From the NCBI GenBank assembly GCA_038531315.1, contig JBCBBT010000017.1, forward strand, positions 1 to 59,588: a DNA stretch of 59,588 nt, written 5' to 3'. This DNA is from JAJFFW01 sp038531315. Lineage in GTDB: Bacteria > Pseudomonadota > Alphaproteobacteria > Caulobacterales > Parvularculaceae. Below the pieces are notes generated by a model, which made no database searches, had not been told where the DNA came from, and saw nothing but the letters and a program-made list of their open reading frames with translations. A program made the position numbers and the translations under genes. This document shows, in pieces, positions 26,395-34,983 of this stretch. Positions within the stretch are counted from its first letter, which is position 1. Every line of letters begins with the position of its first letter.

Positions 26395-27868
26395 CGCGCT
26401 CCTTCTTCTGGTGATTTTGATGGCGCTCGGCGTGACGTTGCGCCACCCGTTTGTCGGGATCATCACCTGGGCGTGGTTCACTGTGATGACCCCTCATCAA
26501 TTGGCCTACGGAACGTATGGCATTCCGCTGAACCTCCTGATTGCGGCGGTGACAATCGGCGCGCTCATCATGCATGGCGGTCTTGGCGGCCGCATCGACC
26601 ACAGTGGGCAAAGGGGTGGGCAGAGGGGCGGCCAGAAGAGCGCAAGCCCGCCCGGCAATCAGGGCGGCAATCAGGGCGCCAGCGGCGGCGCCATGAGCAT
26701 CGGTGATACGAGCATCGGCGCCACGGGCGTTGGCATTGGCGTCCTGCCCGTCATGCTGATTATTTTTTCGTTCTGGCTCTTCGTCTCGCAGCAGTTCTCG
26801 CTCGATGCGGCCAATTCAGCGGAATATTTCGATCGCTTTATCAAGACCATGGCGTTTGCGCTGATTTGCGCGCTGACGGTGACGACGAAATTGCGCCTCC
26901 ACGCGCTGCTCTGGACGGTCGTTGTCTCGCTCGGGTTCTTTGCGGCGAAAGGCGCGCTTTTTACGGTGGCGACGCTGGGCCAATACCGGGTGCAAGGCGT
27001 GCCGACGACAGTCCTTGAAGACAACAATCACATGGGGATTGCGTTGGCGACGCTCTTGCCGCTCCTGCTTTATCTGCGCGGGGAAGTGCGCAAGCCGGTT
27101 CTTCGCTTCGCCTTGACCGCTCTTTTCGTGATGACGATGATTTCGATCCTGGGGACGCACTCGCGCGGCGCTTTTCTCGCGCTTGTCGCCTTCGCCGCCT
27201 ATTTCTGGTCGCGCTCGCGCCACAAGGTTTCGATTGTTCTTGCCCTGATGATCGTTCTGATCCCGGCGGTTGCGTTCATGCCCGCCAAGTGGACGGAGCG
27301 GATGGCGACCATCGGCGAGGCGACGCAGGACGCATCGTTCATGGGCCGCGTCGACGCCTGGGTCATCAACACGAAACTCGCGCTCGCCAATCCGGTGACC
27401 GGCGCCGGCCTGCGCAATTCCTATGAGAAAGATATCGCCAAGGAAGTGGACCGCGACCGCGCCGACAGCGCCAAGGCCGCCCACAGCATTTATTTTGAAA
27501 TTCTGGGCGGGTCGGGCTTTGTCGGTCTCGCGCTCTATGTGTTGTTGATCGCTGCGGCGTTCTTTTCCGCGCAAATGGTGATGTGGCGCGCCCGTACGAC
27601 GCGCGCCCCGCCGTGGCAAGCGCGCCTGGCGCTTTACGCCCAGATCTCGCTGGCGGTGTTTTGCGTCGGCGGGGCCAGCGTATCGCTGGAAATGTGGGAC
27701 GGTTACTGGCTGATCATCGCAATGATCGCAGCGCTGTCGACGATCTCGCGCCGTTCCGCCGCCCGGGCCGGCGTGCGCCGCAGGCCGCGCTGGCGCATTA
27801 CGGCGCGCGGCGCCGGACGCAATCCGGAACGCGAAACCGGTCGCCGCCAAACAGCCGGCGCCTTATAG
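26387..27868 (+). CDS. exosortase-system-type O-glycosylation ligase (Wzy/O-antigen ligase-like) with Gly/Gln-rich insert
   Basis: 493-residue polytopic membrane protein. It matches the O-antigen-ligase superfamily form associated with exosortase A: N-terminus MRDALLLLVILMALGVTLRHPFVGI with TWAWFTVMTPHQLAYG, then LEDNNHMGIAL, THSRGAFLAL, and the large periplasmic segment GRVDAWVINTKLALANPVTGAG...AHSIYFEILG. About ten membrane helices are apparent. Between the second and third helices sits a roughly 50-residue low-complexity insert (about 64-115) with GQRGGQRGGQ, PGNQGGNQGAS and SIGDTSIGATG. The C-terminus is Arg-rich. It is translationally coupled to the preceding acetyltransferase gene. No exosortase or PEP-CTERM protein gene is visible in this window. 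Confidence 0.82.
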   Translation: MRDALLLLVILMALGVTLRHPFVGIITWAWFTVMTPHQLAYGTYGIPLNLLIAAVTIGALIMHGGLGGRIDHSGQRGGQRGGQKSASPPGNQGGNQGASGGAMSIGDTSIGATGVGIGVLPVMLIIFSFWLFVSQQFSLDAANSAEYFDRFIKTMAFALICALTVTTKLRLHALLWTVVVSLGFFAAKGALFTVATLGQYRVQGVPTTVLEDNNHMGIALATLLPLLLYLRGEVRKPVLRFALTALFVMTMISILGTHSRGAFLALVAFAAYFWSRSRHKVSIVLALMIVLIPAVAFMPAKWTERMATIGEATQDASFMGRVDAWVINTKLALANPVTGAGLRNSYEKDIAKEVDRDRADSAKAAHSIYFEILGGSGFVGLALYVLLIAAAFFSAQMVMWRARTTRAPPWQARLALYAQISLAVFCVGGASVSLEMWDGYWLIIAMIAALSTISRRSAARAGVRRRPRWRITARGAGRNPERETGRRQTAGAL

Positions 27869-28013
27869 ACAGCGAATGGCTCAACGACCGCCGGCGCCGT
27901 CTCGCCAGGCGCGATCGCGGCCAACGCTATCTTGCGGCCGCAAATATCTTTAAAGCCGCTCCCAGAAATAAAGGCGCGCTGGTGCGCTAACAATCAAGGA
28001 CATCCCTTCCCCC

Positions 28014-30386
28014 GTGGCGACATCGAAACCGAAAGCCAAGAAGCGTCAGAAGAAGCCGGAAACACCGGGCGGGCTGCCGAGCCGGGCCGCCATTCTCGAC
28101 TACATCGCCAAGAGCGAGGGGGCGGCGACGCGGCGCGATATTGCGCGCGCGTTTTCCGTCAAAGGCGAGGCGCGCGCAGAATTGCGCGACTTGTTAAAAG
28201 CCATGGAGGAAGACGGCGCGCTCGACCGCTCGGGGCGCAGCCGGTTTGCACGCCGCGATATTCTGCCGCCCGTGGCGCCGGTCGATATCTATGCGGTGAG
28301 CGACGACGGCGATCTTTATGCGCGTCCGGTCACATGGCCCGGCGAAAGCCTTGCGCCGATTGTCATGATCCCCGCGCGCAAAGCCGCGAAAACGAGACCC
28401 GCGCCCGGCGTCGGAGACCGCCTCCTCGTTCGTCTGCGCCCAATCGATGCGAAGCCGCGCACGAAAGGCGATACGGCGCCGTCAGCATCTTACGTCGGCG
28501 AAATCATCAAGGCGATCGGCAAAAGCGCATCGCGCATGTTGGCGGTCTTTAAACGCAGTCGCAACGGCGGCGCAGCCGAGCCCGTGGATCGGCGCGCGCG
28601 CGACGCCTATCATATCGACAAGGCGGATCAGGGCGGCGCCAAAGACGGCGATCTTGTCTGGATCGAGCCGAAAAATCAGCGCGGCTACGGCGCCAAGAAA
28701 GCCCGCATTACCGGCGTTGAGGGGCATGCGGACGATCCCGGCGTCTACTCCCTGATTTCGCTCGCCGCTTACGGCATCCCGGTGGCGTTTCCCGGCGACG
28801 TTCTGAAGGAGGCCGATGCGGTCCGCGCGCCTTCGCTCGACAAGCGCGAGGATATGCGCGCCCTGCCCTTGCTGACCATCGACCCCGGCGACGCGAAGGA
28901 TCACGACGATGCGGTCTGGGCGGCGCCGGACGATGCGAGCGATAATGAAGGCGGCTTTAAGCTCATCGTCGCGATCGCAGATGTCAGCTGGTTCGTGCGT
29001 CCGGGCTCGGCGCTCGACCGCGAAGCACGCAAGCGCGGCAACTCCACCTATTTGCCGGACCGCGTCGTCCCGATGTTGCCGGAGGTATTGTCGAACGGGC
29101 TCTGTTCATTACGCGTTGACGAAGACCGGCCCTGCCTCGCTGTTGAAATGACGCTGACGGCGACCGGCGCGAAGAATAAGCATCGCTTCTTTCGCGCCAT
29201 GATGCGTTCCGGCGCAAAGCTCGCTTATGAAGACGCGCAGCAAATTATCAACGGCAAGCCGCCAGCGAAAACGCCGGGCGACATCGTCGCCGTCGTGCGC
29301 TGTCTGCACGGCGCCTACCGCGCACGCCTTAAAGAACGCGCCAAACGCGCCCCCCTCGATCTTGAGCTGCCGGAGCGCAAAATTGTCATCGGCAAAAACG
29401 GCCTCGTCGATAAAGTCGTCACGCGTGAGCGCTTTGACGCCCATAAGCTGATCGAGGAATTCATGATCCTCGCCAACGTCGCCGCCGCCGAAACGCTCGA
29501 GCGCCGGCGCACGGCGCTGATCTATCGCGTCCATGACGAGCCGGATGCGGAAAAACTGGCGGCAACCCGCGACTACCTCGACACGCTCGATTACACGCTT
29601 TCAAAAGGCGCCGTGCGGCCCGCCAATTTCAATCAAATTCTCAAAAAGGCCGAGGCGCGCGACGAAAAGGAAATGGTTTCCGACGTCATCCTGCGCGCGC
29701 AAAGACAGGCCGTTTATTCGCCCGACAATCTCGGTCATTTTGGCCTGAACCTCGCCCGGTACGCGCATTTTACATCACCAATCCGTCGGTATGCGGATTT
29801 AATTGTACACCGCGCGCTTGTGACGGCCTGCGGGCTCGGCGCCGGCGGGCAAAGCGAAGCGGAAAAATCCGCGCTGAGCGAGATCGCGCAATCCATATCC
29901 GATCTTGAACGCCGGTCGATGGCCGCCGAACGCGACGCCAGCGACCGCTTTTTGTCGGACTTTCTGGCCGGGCGCGTCGGCGCAGAGTTTGAAGCGAGAG
30001 TTCGCGGCGTCACCCGGTTCGGCCTGTTCGTCATGCTGGAGGAGACCGGCGCCGACGGCTTCGTGCCGATGCGCACGCTGGGCTCGGAACGCTTTCGATT
30101 TGAAGAAGCGCAAAACGCCGTTGTCGGCGAACGCAGCGGGGCGCGGTTTTTTCTTGGACAAGCCGTCACGGTTCGTCTCGCCGAGGCGACGCCGCTTCAG
30201 GGCGGTTTGCGCTTTGATATGATCAGCGAGCCCCATCAGGGTGCGCCCGCAAAAAGCGGCCCCCGGAAAAATGCGCCGCCACGCAAGAAGTCTCACAAAA
30301 AATTGTCGAAGAAATCCGGAAAAAGAAAACCGGAAAAATCAAACAAGACCCGCAGCGGTAAACGCTCTAACAAACCACGCCGCTAA
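28014..30386 (+). CDS. rnr: ribonuclease R
   Basis: 790-residue 3'-5' exoribonuclease of the RNase II/R family, which processively degrades structured RNA. The layout is a basic N-terminus, a winged-helix-like region (SRAAILDYIAKSEGA), cold-shock domains, the RNB catalytic domain with the Asp cluster DPGDAKDHDDAVW, LPDRVVPMLPEVLSNGLCSL and ARYAHFTSPIRRYADL, an S1 domain (FEARVRGVTRFGLFVMLEETGADGFV), and a Lys/Arg-rich tail of about 55 residues. It uses a GTG start; the nearest purine-rich stretch AAGGAC is some 14 bases upstream. In many Alphaproteobacteria rnr follows topA; here it follows the ligase gene by 145 bases. Confidence 0.96.
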   Translation: MATSKPKAKKRQKKPETPGGLPSRAAILDYIAKSEGAATRRDIARAFSVKGEARAELRDLLKAMEEDGALDRSGRSRFARRDILPPVAPVDIYAVSDDGDLYARPVTWPGESLAPIVMIPARKAAKTRPAPGVGDRLLVRLRPIDAKPRTKGDTAPSASYVGEIIKAIGKSASRMLAVFKRSRNGGAAEPVDRRARDAYHIDKADQGGAKDGDLVWIEPKNQRGYGAKKARITGVEGHADDPGVYSLISLAAYGIPVAFPGDVLKEADAVRAPSLDKREDMRALPLLTIDPGDAKDHDDAVWAAPDDASDNEGGFKLIVAIADVSWFVRPGSALDREARKRGNSTYLPDRVVPMLPEVLSNGLCSLRVDEDRPCLAVEMTLTATGAKNKHRFFRAMMRSGAKLAYEDAQQIINGKPPAKTPGDIVAVVRCLHGAYRARLKERAKRAPLDLELPERKIVIGKNGLVDKVVTRERFDAHKLIEEFMILANVAAAETLERRRTALIYRVHDEPDAEKLAATRDYLDTLDYTLSKGAVRPANFNQILKKAEARDEKEMVSDVILRAQRQAVYSPDNLGHFGLNLARYAHFTSPIRRYADLIVHRALVTACGLGAGGQSEAEKSALSEIAQSISDLERRSMAAERDASDRFLSDFLAGRVGAEFEARVRGVTRFGLFVMLEETGADGFVPMRTLGSERFRFEEAQNAVVGERSGARFFLGQAVTVRLAEATPLQGGLRFDMISEPHQGAPAKSGPRKNAPPRKKSHKKLSKKSGKRKPEKSNKTRSGKRSNKPRR

Positions 30387-30443
30387 CCCCCGCCGCTGAT
30401 CACTTGCGGCGCCGGGCTTATCGTCGCATGAGCGCATAATTAA

Positions 30444-31520
30444 TTACTCCGCAGCGTGACTATGTTGCAATCCGCCGCCGATTACCCCGCCATTGAAGAC
30501 AAAGCCTTCAACGCCCGGCACATAGAGCATATTCGTCAGACGGCCCGCGAGCGGCACATAGTCCTGTCCCGGACCGCGCAGGCAGACATGGCTGAGCGGG
30601 ATCACCTCGCCGATATTTGACAGGGAGCGCTCGCCGACAGCCTTGAACACCGGGAAGTCGTCGGGATGCACGATCTGTTTTGTCGTCATCCCAATGAAGT
30701 CTTCCGGCTGGGCGCCCAGAACCTTGATTACCGACGGGCTCGCATAGCGCACAAGACCTTCCGGCGAAAAGATGATCGTCACATCCTTTGAAGATTCAAC
30801 CAGCGCCCGGTAGCGCTGCTCGGCCTCATGGGTCGCATCGATTTTGGCCGTCAGCGCCCGCATGAGATTATCATTGCGCGAGCGCAGCCGGATCGAACGT
30901 TCGATCATCTTCTGGGTCGTATAGGCAAGATAGGCCGTCGCCGCCACGTAAAGCCCGACAACGCCCGCAATCGCGAGGCCTTCAGGCCCGCCCGTCACCG
31001 CATAAGTGATCGCCAGCGGCGTCAGCGCCGGAATATTGAAAGCGAGCACCGAGCGCCAGGAGGCGCCCGCTGACGAAACCGTCGCCGCGGACATGCCCGC
31101 AATCAGAAACGGCAGAAATGCGTAGCCAATCAAACCGTATACGGAAAATATTGGCGCCAGGGCGCCCCACAGCGCGCCGTTGACCGCCATCGCCGCCACG
31201 TGGATGCGCGTAAACGAAAATATCCCGTGGGCGAGATGTTTCTTTTTGGAGTAATGCCGCCAGACAAGGATGCGGACCATGGCGAGACCGATCACCGCAG
31301 CGGCCCACGAGCCGATGATCGCCGGCTCAATGCGCATCGACCCGAGCACAAACGTAATCGCCGCGAGGACGGCGCTGACGCAAATCGCCGTGGGCGCGCC
31401 GCGCAGCAACAACGCATGGCGTTCGACTTTAATCTTGACCCGATCGGCGGCCGTCGGCGGACGATCAATTTCGTGCACGCCCTGGCGTTTGCCCATCGCT
31501 GTTTTCAGCTCAGCGATCAT
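30444..31520 (-). CDS. membrane PAS-domain protein without output domain
   Basis: 358 residues. ATG 31520 has GGAGGG about 9-14 bases upstream. Six or so membrane helices occupy residues 40-205 (APTAICVSAVLAAITFVLG ... GLAIAGVVGLYVAATAYLAY). A short coiled segment (RSRNDNLMRALTAKIDATHEAEQRYRALVESSKD) follows, then one PAS domain (VTIIFSPEGLVRYASPSVIKVLGAQPEDFIGM...VHPDDFPVF). The protein ends about 45 residues after the PAS fold with no histidine kinase, GGDEF, EAL or HTH domain. It may be a sensor acting through a partner protein. The neighbouring genes (rnr, aspartate aminotransferase) do not identify one. Confidence 0.75.
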   Translation of the reverse strand: MIAELKTAMGKRQGVHEIDRPPTAADRVKIKVERHALLLRGAPTAICVSAVLAAITFVLGSMRIEPAIIGSWAAAVIGLAMVRILVWRHYSKKKHLAHGIFSFTRIHVAAMAVNGALWGALAPIFSVYGLIGYAFLPFLIAGMSAATVSSAGASWRSVLAFNIPALTPLAITYAVTGGPEGLAIAGVVGLYVAATAYLAYTTQKMIERSIRLRSRNDNLMRALTAKIDATHEAEQRYRALVESSKDVTIIFSPEGLVRYASPSVIKVLGAQPEDFIGMTTKQIVHPDDFPVFKAVGERSLSNIGEVIPLSHVCLRGPGQDYVPLAGRLTNMLYVPGVEGFVFNGGVIGGGLQHSHAAE

Positions 31521-31599
31521 CCGCACTTCCCTCCGACATGCGAGTGCTGATGAGATCACACAAATCGCCGCAGGCAAAGCACAACGTATGGTTGACAGA

Positions 31600-31660
31600 T
31601 AATTTCATAATGCCGAGATCAACGTTTTTATATATAAAACAACGATTTATATAAATAACC
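31600..31660. promoter_or_regulatory. AT-rich divergent promoter region
   Basis: Between the divergent PAS gene and the aminotransferase gene lies a very AT-rich stretch with a near-palindrome GTTTTTATATATAAAAC (31624-31640) followed by ATTTATATAAAT (31645-31656). It is likely UP-element or -10 territory for one or both genes. No regulator is recognised. Confidence 0.4.
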
Positions 31661-31757
31661 GCAGTAAGCGCCTGACCCGGAAAGACGCCCTGTCAATCGC
31701 CGCTGAACCGGCGTATTTCTGTGTGCGCCGCATCAAAAAATCAGGAACCCAACCGCC

Positions 31758-32966
31758 GTGACAGACATCGTCCTTTCCAAAGCCCTCGCCCGCGTTGCGC
31801 CGTCGCCGACCATGGCCGTGAGCCAGAAAGCGCGCGATCTGAAAGCCAAAGGCGTCGACGTGATTGGGCTGGGCGCGGGCGAGCCCGATTTCGATACGCC
31901 CGATTTCGTCAAGGCCGGCGCCATTGAGGCGATCGAACGGGGCGAGACGAAATACACCGCCGTCGACGGCATCCCGGAGCTCAAGGCCGCGATCGCGGCA
32001 AAATTCAAACGCGACAACAACCTCGACTATGCGCCCTCGCAGATCAGCGTCGCGCCCGGCGGCAAGGCGGTGCTCTACAATGCGATGATGGCGACGCTCA
32101 ATCCGGGCGACGAGGTCGTGATCCCCGCGCCGTACTGGGTGTCCTATCCGGATATGGTGAAGCTTGCGGGCGGCGAACCGGTGATTGTCGAAACCGCGAT
32201 GGAAGACGGATTTCGCCTGACGCCTGAAGCGCTGGCGTGCGCCATCACCGACCGGACACGCTGGGTGATCCTCAACTCGCCGTCGAACCCGACCGGCGCA
32301 GCCTATGCAAAGGATCAGCTCGCGGCGTTGTGCGACGTACTTGTTCGCCGCAACCATGTCTTGGTGTTGGCCGACGATATCTACGAACATCTTGTTTATG
32401 ACGGATTTAAGTTTTTCACGCCGGCGCAAATTGAACCGAAGCTCTATGACCGTACACTGACCATGAACGGCGTCTCGAAAGCCTATGCGATGACCGGATG
32501 GCGGATCGGCTATGCCGGCGGGCCGGCGCCGTTGATCAAGGCGATGTCGAAGATCATGTCGCAATCGACATCGAACCCCTGTTCGATCAGCCAGTGGGCG
32601 AGCGTCGCCGCGCTCAATGGCGACCAGTCTTTCCTGAAGGAACGCAACGACGCCTTCGCAGAGCGCCGCGACATGGTCGTCGCCATGCTGAATGACGCGG
32701 ACGGCCTGCGCTGCATCCGGCCGGAGGGCGCGTTTTACGTCTTTGCTTCCTGCGCCGGCGCAATCGGCAAGCGGACGCCCTTAGGCGCGGTGATCAAAAA
32801 CGATGAAGACTTCGCAAGCGCGCTTCTTGACGACGAGGCTGTGGCGGTTGTCTTCGGCGCGGCTTTCGGCTTGTCGCCGTTTTTCAGAATTTCATACGCC
32901 GCGGCGACGGAAAAACTGCGCGAAGCGTGTGAGCGAATCCAGCGGTTCTGTGCGGCGCTTTCCTGA
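31758..32966 (+). CDS. aspartate aminotransferase (class I/II PLP enzyme)
   Basis: 402 residues from a GTG start (VTDIVLSKALARVAPSPT). It is the Ib-type aspartate/prephenate aminotransferase common in Alphaproteobacteria: LGAGEPDFDTP, TKYTAVDGIPELK, APYWVSYPDM, NSPSNPTGAAY, ADDIYEHLVYDG, the PLP lysine in MNGVSKAYAMTGWRIGY, and the C-terminal substrate Arg in FFRISYA. It transfers the amino group of aspartate to 2-oxoglutarate, and some members also act on prephenate. It is a single gene, with no RBS stronger than AGGAA (31742-31746). Confidence 0.93.
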   Translation: MTDIVLSKALARVAPSPTMAVSQKARDLKAKGVDVIGLGAGEPDFDTPDFVKAGAIEAIERGETKYTAVDGIPELKAAIAAKFKRDNNLDYAPSQISVAPGGKAVLYNAMMATLNPGDEVVIPAPYWVSYPDMVKLAGGEPVIVETAMEDGFRLTPEALACAITDRTRWVILNSPSNPTGAAYAKDQLAALCDVLVRRNHVLVLADDIYEHLVYDGFKFFTPAQIEPKLYDRTLTMNGVSKAYAMTGWRIGYAGGPAPLIKAMSKIMSQSTSNPCSISQWASVAALNGDQSFLKERNDAFAERRDMVVAMLNDADGLRCIRPEGAFYVFASCAGAIGKRTPLGAVIKNDEDFASALLDDEAVAVVFGAAFGLSPFFRISYAAATEKLREACERIQRFCAALS

Positions 32967-33024
32967 CGGGCGCACGGCGCGCGCAAAATCGGGATTTCCG
33001 ATTAATAAAATTCAGATTATCAGT

Positions 33025-33053
33025 TTGATTGATCGATAGCCGATCCCTATCTC
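33025..33053 (+). promoter_or_regulatory. dps promoter region with OxyR-like dyad
   Basis: GATAG-N7-CTATC (33035-33051) is a perfect dyad matching the ATAG-N7-CTAT half of the OxyR consensus. A second half-site is not clear. TTGATT (33025-33030) and TATCTC (33048-33053) have 17-base spacing and could be -35/-10. It lies about 45 bases upstream of dps, a classic OxyR target. Confidence 0.42.
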
Positions 33054-33092
33054 TGCCCTGCAACACCGACCCAAACCGGACAGGAGAGATCA

Positions 33093-33566
33093 ATGACCGA
33101 CATCAATACTGGCTTGAACAATCAGGACCGCAACGCGGTCGCCGATGCGCTGAACAATGTGTTGGCCGACTCTTACACGCTCTACATGAAGACCCACGCC
33201 TATCACTGGAACGTGACCGGCCCGCAATTTCACACCCTGCATGTGATGTTCGAAGAGCAATATCGCGAGATGTGGACCGCGCTTGATGAAATCGCGGAAC
33301 GCGTGCGCGCGCTTGGCGTCTTTGCGCCGACAAGCGGCAAGGCGTTCGCGCAACGCTCGGCGATTGAAAGCGCCGACGAGACGCCGCCCTCGGGAACCAA
33401 GATGATCGAGACCCTGCTCGCCGACCACGAAACGTTGATCCGGCGCGGGCGCGAGGCCTTAAAAGTCGCCGCAGACGCCGACGATGCAGCGAGCGAGGAC
33501 CTTTTGACGGTCCGAATTCAGTCCCACGAGAAAACCGCGTGGATGTTGCGGGCGATGACCCAGTAA
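33093..33566 (+). CDS. dps: DNA-protecting ferritin-like protein Dps
   Basis: 157 residues. It is a typical Dps four-helix monomer: AYHWNVTGPQFHTLHVMFEEQY carries the inter-subunit ferroxidase His residues, and MWTALDEIAERVRALG carries the Asp/Glu ligands. Dodecameric Dps oxidises Fe(II) with H2O2 and protects DNA. GGAGAG (33082-33087) is a good Shine-Dalgarno. The N-terminus is short and not Lys-rich, so direct DNA binding may be weaker than in E. coli Dps. A possible OxyR site lies upstream. Confidence 0.95.
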   Translation: MTDINTGLNNQDRNAVADALNNVLADSYTLYMKTHAYHWNVTGPQFHTLHVMFEEQYREMWTALDEIAERVRALGVFAPTSGKAFAQRSAIESADETPPSGTKMIETLLADHETLIRRGREALKVAADADDAASEDLLTVRIQSHEKTAWMLRAMTQ

Positions 33567-33922
33567 CAGGACCCCTTTTCGGGCGCGCACATCGCCCAAA
33601 AAAAAGACCGGGCCGCTCATGGCGGCCCGGCAAGGTTTCGAGCAAAATCAGAGGGCTCACATCTGCTCGACTTCTCCGCGCACAATAGCATTTTGTGGCG
33701 TTGAAGATCAAAATGGAGACAGAAACAGCCAATATTGGTCCGCTTCGCCGCCATTCGCTCTAGGATATAGGGCGTTACAGTTGTCATAAGAACCCCCGCT
33801 CATCGCATCGGAAAGGCGCCTCGGCGCAAACTCACAAGGCGCTCTGTCGAGACCGCGCACGCGGCCGGCGAAACCGCAATCTTGCAGGTTTTCGGACGAA
33901 CAGACGGACATTGCGGGATCGC
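33567..33922. other. 356-base convergent intergenic region
   Basis: Between dps and the ELM1-like gene. It contains a weak GGGCG/CGCCC hairpin (33582-33598) running into an A-run and the strong hairpin listed next. Nothing gene-like is seen in the remainder (33640-33920). Confidence 0.6.
33599..33631 (-). terminator. rho-independent terminator, minus strand (possibly bidirectional)
   Basis: 9-bp perfect stem CCGGGCCGC (33609-33617) / GCGGCCCGG (33623-33631), loop TCATG. On the minus strand it is followed by T(CT)TTTTTT from the A-run 33599-33606. It would stop transcripts from the ELM1-like gene about 290 bases after its stop and may also limit dps read-through. Confidence 0.8.
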
Positions 33923-34948
33923 TTATGCGGGCGTCTTGTCGCCCGTCGGCGCCGGCGACGCTGCGATGAAGCGTTTTTCGAGTTCCGCCGCCGCGCGCGC
34001 GGTCTCATTGAGCGGCTCATAGTCCCAGGGCGTGAGGTCGCCGGAAAAAGGGCGCGCGACGCCGCGGTCGAAAAGGGCGGCGAAAAACAGCCGGAATTTT
34101 TTTGTGACGTTCGAAACGTCGCCTTCCCAGAAAAAGATGTGCACTGGTTTGCCCGCTGCGCCGGCGTCCGTCGCCATATTAACGCTGTCGCCCGTGACAA
34201 TGACGTGATCGGCTTGCGCGAGAATGCCAAGATAAGGGTTCGCCGCACCGAAGGCCGTCTCGCCGTCCCATAAAAAGACGCCGTCGCGATCACGCGCGAA
34301 TGGATCGATCAGCTCACGCACTGTCGCCGGCGTCCGGCGCGAATAGGTGATCATCAGCGCGGCCCCGCCGCGAACGAGGGTTTCAAGCGCATCGAGGAGG
34401 CGGCGCGCCTGTTTGCGTGTGACGACATTGTCGGCGTTCGTCCCGCCGATCAGGACCGCAACACGCGGCGATGATAACCCGCCGACCAGCGGCGCCGCGT
34501 CGCGCGCTTCTTCCTCCAGAAGCGCTGGCGTGATGCGGTTCGGCGCGCCAAGGATCGAAAAGATATTTTCACCCGCAATCGCGTCATGCGATGGCGGGAT
34601 CACGAGATCAAACGCCGAGTGACGCGCACGCGGGTTTTGCAGCTGGACCGTGAATGTCTCGGGCGCCTGGCGTTTCACGGCCATCGTCAGCGGCACGCTT
34701 AACCGTCCGCACCCGATCCAGATATCCGGATAAGGCGGCCGCAAAAGCGAGCCGGCCGATGAAAGTTTTGAGAACGGATCGCCCCAGAAGAAGCGCGGTG
34801 CGGCGCGCCAGGGCCATTGGACAGCGATCACCTTGCGGGACAATTCAATCGGCGTCAGACGGGCGAGCGCTTCCGCGAGGCCGAGCGCCTGATTTTCAAT
34901 TCCGGCGCGCCCGTCCGTGACGATCCAACATCGTTTCGCCTTGCTCAT
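33923..34948 (-). CDS. ELM1/DUF1022 family protein (mitochondrial-fission ELM1-like)
   Basis: 341 residues. It matches the ELM1 family shared by plants and Alphaproteobacteria: CWIVTDGRAGIENQALGLAEAL at the start, PDIWIGCGRLSVPL, VQLQNPRARHSAFDLVIPPSHD, VAVLIGGTNAD, MITYSRRTPATV, VIVTGDSVNMATDAGAAGKPVHI and a WDYEPLNET C-terminus. The fold resembles a glycosyltransferase-B-type protein; the bacterial role is not established. Start MSKAKRCW at 34948 is chosen because longer frames are Arg-rich shadow of the upstream gene. It is 35 bases behind the dehydrogenase gene, probably co-transcribed. Confidence 0.88.
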   Translation of the reverse strand: MSKAKRCWIVTDGRAGIENQALGLAEALARLTPIELSRKVIAVQWPWRAAPRFFWGDPFSKLSSAGSLLRPPYPDIWIGCGRLSVPLTMAVKRQAPETFTVQLQNPRARHSAFDLVIPPSHDAIAGENIFSILGAPNRITPALLEEEARDAAPLVGGLSSPRVAVLIGGTNADNVVTRKQARRLLDALETLVRGGAALMITYSRRTPATVRELIDPFARDRDGVFLWDGETAFGAANPYLGILAQADHVIVTGDSVNMATDAGAAGKPVHIFFWEGDVSNVTKKFRLFFAALFDRGVARPFSGDLTPWDYEPLNETARAAAELEKRFIAASPAPTGDKTPA

Positions 34949-34983
34949 ACAAAGACACGCCCGCCGGCCGACAAGACGCGGCC

